Counted from the stretch's first letter, positions 44,558-57,200 are shown. The stretch: DNA of 64,000 nucleotides from Cryptomeria japonica (GCF_030272615.1 NC_081406.1:144686091-144750090), one strand, 5' to 3'. Numbers and translations are program-made. The notes: generated by a model not told the origin, from the letters alone.

Positions 44558-46524
44558 CTATGATGAACTCCCTCTATTGGATCTGGCTAGCGTCGATGGA
44601 ATTTGAGCACTCGAAGGACCTACCCCTGGATCTCCTCTTCTGTCCTCTCCTCCTCTTGGTAGTGTAGGTGGTTCCATGACCCCGCCATTGGATGCTCCTC
44701 TCCTATCCCTGTTGGTAGTGGTAGAGCATGAAGCTCTTCCATAACTCCCTAGCCTTAACTCTGTAGGTACTATAACATAGTATAGGTTCCTCTAGTAAGC
44801 TATCTCATCCACTCCCTGGAGGCAGAAAGAAAATCTTGATGTTGTATCCCCTGTAGTTGTAGCCCTAGCTACCCATAATGTCTCCTCTGAGGCCGTGTAT
44901 CACTGGATAGCCTCATCCCCTCTCTTTACATCTCTCTCAACTTTCACCTCAACCAAGTCATGTCTCTTTCAACATCCTCAATCTCATTGACCTATCCTGC
45001 TATGAGCTCTTGTAACATTAGCATCTCATCCTCCTCCCCATCTCCCCATTGCACACCCTCATCCTGCATACCCTGCTCTAAGGCATCTTGTCCTTGTCTC
45101 TCCTGTACCTATGCCTACCTAGATGGTACCTATCCCTATCCGTGCCCTCCCTATACATGTCCCTGGACTTGGGATGGAATCTGTAAGACCTAACCTCCTC
45201 TACCCCTCAATGGCCTCGGTGGTTTGCCTCCCTGCCCTGCATTTCTACCTCCCTCGCCTCCCTCTACTCTCCCTTGTCCATCCCTGGGTCCACCCCTACC
45301 TCTAACCATCCTCCAAGCTCCCCCTCTCCTCTATCTCCTTCTTCGGCCTCCACCCCCATCCTCATCATCATCTTCCTCCTTTGTAGGTATCAACTGGGTC
45401 TGCAAGTCTAGGAAACAAATGAGCTACAAAGTACACTACATACTCATCATCCATGCCTGCATCTATAACATCTAGAAACTTGTCCCATGGCATAGGGACC
45501 ATCTCCTGAAACTAAGTGAAAACTACATCATATGATACTATTGGCCCCCAGTGGACTTGCTCCCTGACTGTTTGAGCGAACTCACCCAAGCCCCATGGCA
45601 TCCTCTGTTGTTTGTCAAACTGCCTGCATACCCTGTTGATCAAGTTCAAGTCCAAAATATATGGAGTCTGACCAATCAGATATCCACTCCTAAAACAAAA
45701 TGGCAGCTCTGTAGCATCCTCCTCCCAGGCCTTGCAGTCAAGGTAAGGCCTCCACATCACACTGCCAATGTCATCTATCATATGATGCTGATAGTCCACC
45801 TTCCCAATCTGTGGCTGGAAAGTGATCATGCTATACAAATGTCTATATGACTGTCCATGTCCTCTAAACTTGAAATGAATAGGCCTCGTCATTTCTATAT
45901 GCTCATATGCCCATACCTATAATAATGTCACTCCACTCCCCAACCCGCAGCCATCGAGGTACACAAACTGATGCAGCTCATGATATAAATGTGATAAAAT
46001 ACATGGCCCCCATGAAAATATCTTGTGCTTTGTCAAGAGGATCTCAAATGTCCTCCCCCATCTGATAGCCAAACCCCATGTAGCCCTATCGAGATATAAG
46101 AACCCACTAATAACCCCTCCCACCACAATTGCTAGTCTTTGTTCACTGGAGTACATAACATCCGAGCTCAGATGTCTTGGTCTTAGCTCTAGATCCGAAT
46201 CTACAAAGACTCATCGAAGTACATCCTTCTCTCCCTCTTGGTCATATACTACAAGATCCCCATGGATGGGCACCTATAGTATCTTGTAAGAATCCTCTAA
46301 TGTGACTGACATCTAGCCAGTCGACAAATGAAATGTACAGGTCTTTGAGTTCCATCTCTCTGCAAGAGAATTTAGTAGTCCCATGTTCATCCTAATCTCT
46401 AGAATATATAGCACATGTCTCAATCCCATCACATCAATATAGATGTGCTCCTCAAAGATCAACTCTATTCGCAATCTTTGAGTCACTAGACATCTCTCTC
46501 GTGACTCTAGCTGGGGCAAGTACT
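44558..46524 (-). pseudogene. Antisense PMD gene of element A, exon 2
   Basis: The same protein as E 33068-31164. Visible from 46524: EYLPQLESRER, LRHVLYILEI, LNSLAERWNSKTCTFHL, a stop at 46313, TLED, then GGVISGFLYLDRATWGLA (about 46110), HLYHELHQFVYLDG (about 45965), a conserved middle (45892-45512, FKFRGHGQSYRHLYSM), a worn Pro/Gly-rich part, and the conserved end GSSS-stop at 44558-44560. It has fewer stops in the PMD part than E, and its ATG-like codon at 46531 is preserved. With E it shows that the gene was part of the family before either copy inserted. Confidence 0.78.
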
Positions 46525-47326
46525 CTTGCATCCAGTGAAATCAATCATGTCAATCCTAGTGGTACTAATGTTTATCAGATAGTGCTACTCCTATCTAAGT
46601 GCTTATGTTTATCACATGGTGTTGCATCCTATTAGTGTATATGTTTATCATATTGCACTTGATCCTATTTTGCTAGAGCATTCGCCAAAATTTATCAATT
46701 CGATGGCTTATCCTATATTTATCTTAGCAAACCTAACTATTTAGGGTACCTATTTGAGTGAATCTTCTCAGCAGCTTATCTAATTGGCAACATATGTTTA
46801 TCACAGAATTGTCAATTTTAGCCTAATTTTCTGTTTGTCTTTCCTAGGGCACCTATTTGAGTGAATCCTCTCAGCAACTTATCCAATTGACAACATATGT
46901 TCACCACAAAACTGTGAATTTTTGAGTATCTAGAGACATACGTGTTTTTTCTATGTAGACGCGCTTTTACCCTACCCAAACACATTTTTGCAACATATAC
47001 GTACTTTCTTAGCACATACACGACACTGCTGGACTTAGACTCACTTTTGCTTCATAGACATGCCTGTTCATCACATACACGGTTATGTTATTTGAAAATG
47101 TATCTTATTGACATAGACGTGCTTGTCTATCATAGACACACCCACATCCATATATAGATGAGATTAGATACATAGATGCGCCACTATCTGACCTACACGC
47201 ATACAAACCTAACCTAGATGCGCTAAGACTTAAAATACCGCTTTCACGTTTTTGCTTTAAAATGCATTAAATAAAGCAATAAATACAGAACCATACAAAA
47301 TAAGGTGCAAGTACATACAGGCTCAC
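46525..47326 (-). other. Candidate intron of the A antisense PMD gene, with repeat remnants
   Basis: On the - strand the donor is attg/GTGAGCC (exon ends 47327) and the acceptor gatgcaAG/agtac (exon 2 starts 46524). Exon 1 ends in phase 1 and exon 2 completes the codon, giving the same EYLP start as E. It contains three decayed tandem units (46555-46680), the two-copy repeat (46740-46920) and the motif array (46922-47225). Confidence 0.45.
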
Positions 47327-47387
47327 CAATGTCATCTAGTCTCTGGAACCATCAGACGCGATCTAACCCGTGAAGCCTCTCTCTCAT
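47327..47387 (-). pseudogene. Candidate exon 1 of the A antisense PMD gene
   Basis: ATG at 47387-47385 on the - strand; 61 bases, one TGA. Shares the R.DRV core with E exon 1 (34030-33977). Confidence 0.45.
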
Positions 47388-47599
47388 CTTTCCTACTCTG
47401 CTGACTGCTCTCTAAGCTCTAGGTGCTCTCATTTCCTAGATGTTGTGGATGAAAATGAGGATGTTTTCCTTGTGGCCTGTACATATAGGCTGCTTAGCCC
47501 TAGTCTCTAGTATCAATCTTTCCTTCTCGAGTTAGTCTCTTTTTCGCACGTGACCTTGTCACCCTACCCTCTTGGTCCTTTCTAGCCTTTCTTTCTTAT

Positions 47600-47732
47600 C
47601 GAGAGATTGTCTGCATTTTGTTTCCATCCAATCTCTCGAGGGGGCATATCATCCCGTCTCAAGGCAAGTTTGTATGAATTTATCTTCTTTGAGCCAATGC
47701 GATGGGCCGCATTGTCTCAAAGATGGGTAAAA
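47600..47732 (+). other. Two hairpins and polypurine tract before the A 3' LTR
   Basis: cgagagattg 47600-47609 pairs with caatctctcg 47629-47638 and is followed by aggggg. Arms 47686-47701 and 47708-47723 pair at 15 of 16 positions around a 6-base loop. The tract aaagatgggtaaaa adjoins the LTR. Confidence 0.7.
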
Positions 47733-48484
47733 TGTAGACACCTAAAATTGTCCTCTTTAATTAAATAAATATTTTTATTTATTTAATTATTTAATCCTAA
47801 ATCTTCTATTTATTAAATAAATCTTTATTTATTTAATTAATTCATTTATCCTCTTCTAGCCCTTTTCTTATTTAAATATATATTTTTATTTATTTTAATT
47901 ATCTTTCTCGTAAATTAAATAAATATTTTATTTATTTAATTGGTCCCACTTCTTCTATTAATTAAATATTTATTTATTTATTTAATTAACTCATTATCTT
48001 ATTCTTGTATGACACATGTTACTTATCTCTTAATCCTCCTTTACCTACCCCCTTCATTACTCTATCATTTCTTCTACCTATCCTTTAATCCTAGCCGACC
48101 ATTTATCTTTTCACATCTTAATCTTATCCCTCCATTTTCTAAAGATTCTTCTATATAAGAGGATACTTTCATCATTATCAAACCTAATGTGTCTACCTTA
48201 TGCAATCAAGCCTTCTTGTGATCATGTGACTTCAACCACAATCCGTTCTTTGTTGAGCTCTTGTGCACCTATAAAATCTGAGAGAAAATACATCGAACAA
48301 GATCAATGGAGATTGAAACCCTACGTGTCATGTGAATGGTAATATTGTTCATTTATTGATTTGCATGTTCTTAGGTATCTTCATTGGTGTATGGTGAATG
48401 TTTGGTTGTAGAACTAGGGTTTTATTGTGGTTGGATCTTTGTGGTTTTACAATAGTTTATCATCATCAGTTTTCACCGTATACA
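47733..48484 (+). repeat. Element A 3' LTR
   Basis: 752 bp from TGTAGACACC to tataca. It has more AT-repeat units than the E 3' LTR. TATA-like box 48152-48159; candidate splice donor GT at 48339-48340, as in the 5' copy. Confidence 0.93.
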
Positions 48485-51400
48485 AGCATCTTTCATAGGT
48501 ACATTACAAAAATCACCCTTGGGAGAGGGGATGGAAGGTGGTTGCAATAACAACTTCTTGCAAATAGTGCACCAGGCTTGGAAAGAGTGGGATAACATAT
48601 CTTCAATTTTCTTCTCTCATCACTGTCAAAAATTCAAAAGTTGGTGCTGAAGGCAGCATTGGACTGGGCTAGGTATGTGTTGATTGTGCAATCATTAAAA
48701 CACTCACAAAAATAGAAACCTACAGAAATAATGTGGTAGACCACAAAATGGTAAGGAATGGGACTACTTCTCCTCTAGATGCTCCTCTTCAAGCGAGTAG
48801 TACCACTTATGCAAGCTGTCTATCTGCTTTGTAGTGGGCCAATTAAAGGGTTTTCAGACCTTGTAAACTAGCCATAGCCTATTTTGTCTTATTGGTAGGG
48901 ACAATTGCAGCCTGTACAATGAATGCATGGTATAAAGAATCAATTTCAAGAACTCTGTCAACAATCAAATGATAAATATCCTTTTGATTATGGTCCTCTT
49001 TCACTAATGAATTTAATACTTCATTAATTGACTCTTCAAACTCAAGCTTCCACATCCAAATTTTTGATTTGGTTGTCCTTGGTCAAAATCTTGGGGGTAT
49101 CCCACTTCTACAGACCCCTAAAGGACGCCATTTTCTCTTTCAATAATTTTTCTTCACTCTCCATGTGAGGAAGCTCCTTTATCATTGTATTATAATTCTT
49201 CTAGGTTGTCCCCATAATTTGGGGTGCAGAGGGTGCATTCTTAATTGCCAAAAGTATCTCTTTCAACATAGTGGCTTTTGGAAACCACATGGTCCTTAAT
49301 GGCTAAAAGAATAACACCCAATTAGGTGCACACTTGAAATACAAAATAATATGAGGTGTGTACCTCATTCAATTTACCCATTATTTTATTAATGATTTGG
49401 AGAACTGTTGCCTTTCTAATGTCTAAATACATATTTTTTGCATCATACTTCACTTTCTACAGTTCTTTCATTTTCTGCAAAACTTCAAGCTATTGTCCTG
49501 TCATTGAGGAAACATCCCTTGCTGCTATTTCTTTCTTCAATTTTACATTCTCTATATATAACTCATTATGACTAGCAAAAAGAGCAACGTGATTTTTCTT
49601 AAGCTCATCATGTTTCTTTTCCTCTTCCTTAGTAGCTACTTTTGCAAAATGTGATGCGTGAAATGCCAATAGGGCAGGCTCAACAAATGTGGTGTCTGCA
49701 AGGGTTCTGACTATAGCATCGCCTGCTCTATTTTCTACCCCATGTAACACAATTGGCTTATCCATATTAGGGGCTTTCACCCAATGTGCAAATGCCTTAA
49801 TGCTTGGATTGAACCCTGAGCCCCGTTTACCAAATTCTTGAGCATATATGGGATCTTTTTGCCTCATTACTTGATCCAAAACAAAAATTATCTATAGATT
49901 CCACCCATGAATTAACATCATGTCGCTGGCCTAAATAATTTCCTTGGCTTGTGGTGAGCAATGCATATTATCCTTATCAAAATTGGAGATATCTTCATTT
50001 GACATATTTTTTAGCTTTTCCCTCAACCAAAAGGCTTTGAATTTTAGGGTCTTAACAAAATTATCATATGACAAAAACTGAGCTGCAACATGATCCTTGC
50101 ATCTTTTTCCTCATCCTTAGGGAAAAAGCCATGAATGAGTGCTCTATCCACATCCATTGGTATATTTGTAGCTTCATCATCTCTGCAATTTTCTCTTGGA
50201 GGGGATGGTGGTGGAACATTTGCATCCACTTCATCATCTGCAATCTCAACAAAATCTGACATGGTTGCCTTCCCCTTTTCAACTTTCCTAATTACCCCTA
50301 CAACTGGTTGAATCACTTGTAGAATCTACTAGGAGGGGACAACTTGGGAAGATTCCTCTACCAAAATTTCCTTTCCTTTTACTTTGAAGGATGTGGGAGG
50401 CGCATAAGAAGACCTTTCCTCTTCTGCTCCTCCTGTTGGCTGCTCTACCTAGACATCTTTTACAATATCTTTAAAATGTCTAATTTTATTTAGAATCCTT
50501 GCAAAATCATTTTTAATGTTGAAACAAAACCTTGAAAGTTAGGGTCCCACTCCCTTTTATCTTGTTCTATTCTCTTCAGGATATCCCATTTCTTTCTTCG
50601 TTGGATAACATCACTAGAACGACAATTCCTTATTAGATCTTCATATTAATTGTGCTCATGGGATATACCTTTTACCTTCATCTTTTGTGTTCTAAGCTAA
50701 TTGATGTATCCTTATGGATCACAATCCCAAGCTTTTGCAATTTTGAGGTGGTATGTATCCACCATGAAATCCTGCACCTTTTCAAAAGTTTCATTTCCCA
50801 CACTAAAATCTTCATACACAATCATCTGAGGGAGGTGTGTCCCCTTCTTCTCTATTTGCACCCATCTTTTCTCCATCCATATCATTTTCCACATGAATTT
50901 AATAAAATCAAACCTTGGAGAGATAGTAAGTGGCAAAATATATGGTGGTAGGCTACAACCAAAGACTCTGATAATGGTGCAGTTAATATACAAAAGGAAA
51001 TCTCCAAAATTGTGGGTGAATGCACCCTCTAGGAATTGAACATGCTTAGGTTTTGCATCCCTTATTCTCATTATTTTTTCAATATTCTGAGGGATCCTTG
51101 GCATTTGGTACCCACAGTACCCAATAAACTTCACTATAAAATGATAAAAAAATGCATTGTAATTGGACCACCTAGAACCCTTATCCCACACTTGGTTCCA
51201 TCTCCGGATTGGCCATCTGCTACCTATGTTAGGATCAAAATTGGTCACATTCAAGGGCGCATCCTAGTTAGTTCTATTCTGAAAAAGCATAAGATGGCAC
51301 AATAAATAATAATGTTTGAGGTCCAATTGGACCTTCTCATCTCTTACACTGATCAACCCTTTATGCAGCTTGTCCTAAATATATGTTGCAAAATCATATA

Positions 51401-52688
51401 TCATTGGATTGTGGATGCTAAATTTTTATTACCATCATCATGAGGTCTATAGGAACCTTAGATCTACCACAATCTACTCCCAAAACTTTTCAAAGAGCAT
51501 AATGTGTTTTTATAAAATGATGCTCAAAAGTTACTATGTCAAAAGACTCCTACTCAACATTGAAAGTGTAGTTCCTCCCCATCTGATACATCTTTTTCCT
51601 GTAGTGGGGGAACTCCTGCTCTCTATAAAAATTTCTCTTTATTCCATATTTTGTTTCCAATCTCTTCAAATCAATTGCCTTGAGGGCACATCTATTTGAA
51701 TCAAAATACTAAATAATAGCTTCCCTGGCTATATCAACTAAAATATGCCGATTTGCCATCCTCATTGTCATGCTTTCAGGATGGTAATGCTTGCCCAACT
51801 CCTTGATCAACAATGGATCTACAAAAGTGTTTGGGACTACAAGCTTAGCTAAATCTAAATTCCAACAATTTGAAACTTGTGCTGGCTTATGAATATGTCC
51901 CACCCTTTGTCAGTGTTGATAACATCTCTACATTTGGAGCTCTTATCTGAAAAAACATTCTTGTAGCCCTCCTACATGGTTAACCTTTTGAGAAGGTCCA
52001 AGAGATCCTGATGCAAGCCTCTTGCATCTCTCCTTTTATTTTTCTCCATCTCCTCTAGTTTCTCTTCAACTTCCTTAGATAGTTCTTTAGCACTCTTGGC
52101 TGGGATTGATGCAATTAGTCCTTGTGTAGGCTGCTCTTGTTGAGCAAGGAGAGGATTTTTAGTGGCAAGAGGGTTTTCCTCAACAATTGGGGCTTGTTTG
52201 ATAGATGAGGAGGCAACTTTTTTAGTAGGAGCTCTTCTCCTTTTAGGCTTTGGGGTTTCCTCTTAAGGGTCCAGTTCAACAATTGGTGGGTTCTCTACAA
52301 TGGGTTGGATTTGCTCACAGGATGCAACTACAAATTTCTTGGTGGGAGATCTCCTTTTTTGTTGTGGGGCATCATATTGGGAGGAGGGATTGGGTTCTTC
52401 AACAAATAATTCCTACTCTAAAGATGCAATTGTAGCCTTTTTGGATGCCCTCCTCCTCTTTGGTTTCGAGGATTCTTCCTGGGAAGGTTGGCCTGATCCT
52501 ATGATGGAAGGAGTTTTCTTAATAGAGGGAGGGTTTGGCACAACAACCAACTCATTAGAGATGGCAAGGTCTAGGTGAATTACAACAAGAGGAGTGGCAT
52601 GGGTAATTTATGGGGTGGCGGAGCTTTCCCCTTTCTTGAGAGTTTTCTCAGAAGTAGAGGGGTTGGTTTCCTTCATTAGGGATTCCAT
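48485..52688 (-). pseudogene. Region G: large degenerate - strand reading frame, unknown
   Basis: Starts at ATG 52688 (MESLMKETNPSTSEK). The first 150 codons contain three spaced basic repeats (PKRRRASKKA, QKRRSPTKKF, PKRRRAPTKK; 52465-52210), followed by Lys/Glu-rich sequence. A globular part is seen at 51903-51709 (ELGKHYHPESMTM) and 51254-50712 (Trp-rich, IGSRWPIRRWNQVWDKGSRW). An acidic Pro-rich linker (50316-50044) and a coiled-coil end (49879-49490) follow. Many frameshifts and stops. The element A LTR truncates it at 48485. It resembles the layout of retroelement accessory ORFs, but no family is recognised and no LTR of its own is seen. The host DNA of element A therefore starts here. 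Confidence 0.5.
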
Positions 52689-53722
52689 TCTTACAATTAT
52701 AGGGAAAAAAAATATGATTCTATTTCAAGAACAAACCCTACTCAACTCCCTAATTCTTCCACAAAAGCACATAGATACAGGCTTGACAGTTATTTTATTT
52801 CTGATGGCTCTTGGACACAATTTGTATCTTTCAGGGTTGCTTTGAATTTCCTTGAATCGCTCTTCAATCTCTTTTGAATGTGGGGTGCATAATTGAACCT
52901 CAGAAGTTGCTTTTATTGATCATAGGGAGGTTGCCATTAATTCCTACATGCAAACTTGGCTAGTTGGTGGCTTTGAAATTCAAACTTTACACTACCTCAC
53001 ACATTCATCCCACCAACTCGCGAGATATAGTCACATGACAAAGTGGTCACTTAGGGTAGAAAATCCTTGTTACTAATGCACATCCTGCTAGCCCATGACA
53101 CTTTAACAAGTGTAAGATGGACCCTATGGGGTAAAAAAGAAAAGGCACAAAACTTGGACCTCGCCATCCAGCTGAACCTAAATTGCCTTAGGTTGTCACT
53201 TAAATGACCAATTGAACATGTGATCAATATTGAGGGTAAAGGGTCCGTGAGAATTAGGAGCACTATGGGAATAGGACTTAGGAAAAAAAATAATTTATCA
53301 TTCCATTTTTTTAAAAACAATCAGCCTGATACAAAAATCCTAACACAAGGACGGTCATGAGACGATTGAAGGCCCTCTCGCAGACAACTTAAGAGACAAT
53401 AATCCACTGTAGCCAGTAAATAACAAATTAGAAAATGGGCAAGGAGAACATCACTAAGGCTTATAAAGATAAAACTCTACTAGGGTTTTTTGAGAAAACC
53501 TAATCCAAGGAGGACTTAGAGGACAAAAGCAAGGAAAATGAACAAAAATTTGACACTTCTAACACTCTATTGTAATATTGTTCTCTACTAAACCATAATA
53601 TTTGATCTGGGTAAAAAATATGAAATAAACTTTAGGATCCTTTCAATCAAACCTCTTAATCAAAATTTCACAAAATTCATCATATAAGGTGATGGATTTG
53701 TGACCCTTAGTGATTAGATCAT
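52689..53722. other. No gene seen between G and TRIM 2
   Basis: AT-rich sequence upstream of G on the - strand. Only short chance frames; no LTR end, primer site or repeat recognised. Confidence 0.5.
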
Positions 53723-53727
53723 GGTAC

Positions 53728-54097
53728 CATTACAAGTGCAGTTACCGTTGCACCAAAATATTGACCTGTTAATACTCGATACAACCACTAGAATTATAGA
53801 ATCCATAGGAGGTGGTTAAGCCATGCCAAAAACTTGAGCTCTGCACTGCACAACAAAGGAGACGAAGGGAAAACACCTTGCAACAATCTCGCCCAACACA
53901 AGTGAGGGGTTTGAACTTGTGACCAAGCTCTGATACTACTTGTTACAAGTGTGGTTGTCGTTACACCAAAAGATCAACCTGTTAATGTCCAATATAACCA
54001 CTAGACATAGAATCCACAGGAGGCAGTTAAGCCATGTCACAAACCTGAGTGTTGCGTTGCACAACACAAGGAGACCAAGGGCACACACCTTGCAACA
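53728..54097 (-). mobile_element. TRIM 2 (same family as TRIM 1)
   Basis: LTR-like repeats 53728-53885 (158 bp, start worn to cattacaag) and 53941-54097 (157 bp, TGTTACAAG to tgcaaca). The interior has the - strand primer site tagtatcagagc (53938-53927) and a gggcgagat purine run next to the left repeat. The flanks ggtac / tgtac are an imperfect 5-bp duplication. The repeats share their first 90 bp with TRIM 1 but differ afterwards, so this is a subfamily. Confidence 0.88.
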
Positions 54098-54102
54098 TGT
54101 AC

Positions 54103-55091
54103 CACCATTCATATGCAACACCTTGGACAAACATAAGGTGGAAAACTTAATTAATTCATCTTCAACCATTGGTTTGAGGATAGGTATGTGTCTAGCCTCT
54201 ATTTCCATGCACATGTTAAGCATCTAGTAGATCCATCATAGGGAGAGAGTGTCAATCTTCCCAAAGCTTATTGCACATCTTGAAAAACTTGCAACCTAGG
54301 CTCAGGTCTATAGCCATTTTAAGACTTCTTTATGATAATATAAATAGTGAGTGATATTTCACTTTAAATATCCTTAGTAATATCTTTATAGCCTACATAA
54401 CAATACCTACTATCATCAAGCATTAGGTTTTAGTCTTCACATTTTAGAACCTTTGCCTCCTTATTTAGACAAGGTGTGCTAGATTGGTATTGGAACTAGT
54501 GTGGTTATAAGTGACATCTAGATTATCACCTACAAAAGCACATGCTTTATACATCGATTATTTAGGTAGATTAATATTGTTGTTCATATTATAAAGCAAC
54601 TAAGCCATCATATCGATCATTAGATAAAATTTTATTTTGGCCCAACTATTTGGGTTGTCATCTATTTTCATTCTCATCTCTCTTTTTCCCATACTATTAT
54701 ACTCTATAATGACTCATGTAGGAGATGAGCCTTTACACTCTCTATAGATTTTACTGATTTATTGATTTCCCTTAAGTTATATTTAGTCATTCCACCATGT
54801 TATACTACATAAAACTAAAATATGCAAAGTTAAATTCTAAATGCACAAGTTAGCAAGAAAACTAACTCTTATATCATTATAATATCCTTGCTAGTGTAAA
54901 TAGTGTCATTACCTAACTAGTTAGTTGATAACACTTTCTAGATTGACCTATTCACATATAAGCTTAAGTTTACTTAGTTTTTTTTAGATATTTATCTCAC
55001 CTCATGTGGTTGAGATGTGTAATCACCTAGTGAGATACCTCTTTCAAATACTTATGCTACTTGCCTATACACTTGTTAAGTTTGTTCATAA
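54103..55091 (+). repeat. Probable old LTR remnant I, left part
   Basis: No gene. It continues without a gap into 61206 once element F and its cataa duplication are removed, so it belongs with 61206-61397, which ends in a copia-type LTR end and primer site. The left limit of the LTR is not determined. Confidence 0.4.
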
Positions 55092-55908
55092 TGTTACACA
55101 TATGAGTCTTTGTTGTCAAACTTGTTGGTGCTTCTTGGTGGTACTTGTTGGCAATCTAAATGTTGGTGTGGGAGTAATATAATCTAGAGGTGTATGGAGT
55201 ATATTATTAATTTGGTTGTTGGCTTGTTGGTAGTTTGGATATTGGTCCGGAAGTGACATGATGCATGTGTGTATGGTTTAGCAATATTTTGGTTGAACCT
55301 AGATGCTTACTTGTAGCTGATATGTTGAAGAGTTTATATACAGACTATGTGTAGTATGATGAGTTGGTTTAAAAAATATGGGGATATGATGGTTTATATA
55401 TGGAAACTAACTATAAGTGTTCTAGATGGTATATACTGATGGTATGTTGTGTTTCTGGAGGATTGATGTCTTTTTACTTGGTCGAAAAACTATGTGGCTA
55501 TCTCTCGTGATTGTTCTGGTGAATGATATATTTGTTTCGTTGTACCAAATATGTATCAGATGGATTCAAAATTTTGAGTAGAGTGGTTATGATAGACCAA
55601 TTCTCATATATTTCAATTTTCTAATAGACATATGTTTTATTGTGAAATCTATCTATGTCTATGTTCAGAGTTTGTGAAGTTTCAAAATATTATAGAGGAA
55701 TGCATTGCATTCCTTGTCTTGCTAGAACTTTAAGGATGTTGTGGATCATTGGATTATGTTCCTAGAACATTGTACTTCTTTTTTGGTCATTCACATATCT
55801 TATTTTTGGGTCCAAATCTAATATTTGGGTAAGACAAATTGATATGAGCTGAATTATGTGTCTTTGGTTCGTGTAGTTGCTTGTAGTCATTTTGGAGATA
55901 ATTGGATG
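55092..55908 (+). repeat. Element F 5' LTR, truncated
   Basis: Matches 59665 to about 60475 of the 3' LTR. Similarity ends at gagataattgga(t/a)gg. The missing part would be about 700 bp of LTR plus primer site. Confidence 0.85.
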
Positions 55909-55974
55909 GTGTAGTTGATATGGAAGGAGAGTTAAGATCTACATTGGTAGACCAAGATGGAAGTAGAGAAAAAC

Positions 55975-56902
55975 ACAATATGAGGCAATTAAAAAATATT
56001 CTTATTTGAGAAGTTTTCTTGATAAAGGAAAGAAGGTCATTGATGAATTTGAAACAAAGCTTGATGAGAAAACTAAATAATTTAGAAGACTTGAAGAAGA
56101 AGTGATCAGGCTTAAGAAGGTTCCTAAAAAATGAAAAGGATTAGATTGACAAAGGACTGAAAATCAGAGGTGACAGTGAGGTGCTTGATGCTATGCTCAG
56201 TTCTCAAAAACAAATTAAGGATAAAGGTGGACTTTGTTTTAAAAATGGTGAATGCTATAAGACATCTAGTAAGAAGGATAAGGAAAATAAAAAATCAAGG
56301 ATGATTCAAAGAACTCTAACAAAGAACAAAAATATTTCATTTAAGATAGAAACTTCTAGAGCTTCCAAAACTTGAAGAACTTTAGAAGATCTGCTCTTGC
56401 TCTTTCCATGTATTCCTCATCTTTTAATGGTAACTATTTATCATGCAATAAATTTGGACATAGAGCTAGATAATGAAAAACTTAGACTAGAAATCAACCC
56501 TTTAATGAAAATTGCTACTATTGTAATAATTTTTTACACAAGGCAAGTTAATGTAGAAGTAGGTTGAATTGGAATAGATATGGAAATTCAGGGTTCAACA
56601 AAGATGTTCAATCTTTCAATGGATATTGTTATGTTTGCAAAGTATATGGGCACAAATTTGTTGAGTGAAGGTCAAATAGGAATTTTGGTAGAAGTGGAAA
56701 TGGCATAATGAATGAAAGTAAATCTCAACAAAGTTTGGTATGCTACAACTGTAATGAAATGGGACATATTGCAAAATACTATAAAAAAAGGAATGAGAAG
56801 ACAATTGATCCTAGAAAGAAAATTGATATCAATGAGGAGAAGGAGAAAATGAAGATGAAATGGGTAAATAAATTACAAGATAAAGTTGAAGAGAAGGTTT
56901 GA
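55975..56902 (+). pseudogene. Element F gag-like ORF (coiled coil plus zinc knuckles)
   Basis: A Lys/Glu-rich helical part (55975-56130), a Lys/Ser linker (56181-56375), then worn knuckles at about 56438-56475 (CNKFGHRAR), 56505-56550, 56625-56670 (CYVCKVYGHKFVE) and 56741-56790. The last has its final Cys changed to Tyr (CYNCNEMGHIAKYY). The knuckle set and spacing match D gag (35200-35030 and 20395-20200). Frames change several times. 56903-57200 has no clear gene. Confidence 0.7.
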
Positions 56903-57200
56903 AGATGGATCTGCACCTACTATGGGTGTTGAACCCTCTTCCAAAAACTGAGTCAGATAACCTTATTTGAGGGGGAGAACTTAACACAGATCTCTTACAC
57001 CCCCTTATGATTCGGTTATTTTTTTCAACATGATAGAAGTTAAGAAGTTATTTCTAGTGATTTTAGAATAGATTTATTGATATGGAATATTTATTGTTCT
57101 TCTGGGTATACAAAGTATCATATTTTTGAGGAATATTTTGAAAACCCTAATGTGATGAACATATATTATTTTATCAAGTTCATTTTGTGCAATTGTGATT

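Larger units (their letters stand above)
1..48484 (+). mobile_element. Element A: Tat-lineage Ty3/gypsy retrotransposon, host of the nest
   Basis: This is the outermost retrotransposon. Its 5' LTR is cut by the window edge and its 3' LTR ends at 48484. Order on the + strand: partial LTR, long leader, gag, (B and D inserted), protease, G-patch-like stretch, RT, RNase H, second RNase H, integrase (with a TRIM inserted), noncoding stretch, antisense PMD gene, 3' LTR. The pieces join because gag stops at 4937 and the sequence just after D (36975 on) matches the part of element E that follows its gag. The second RNase H and the pol order are those of the plant Tat lineage. Reading frames are broken in many places, so it is dead. 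The 5' target duplication lies outside the window; the 3' flank begins agcat. Confidence 0.9.
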
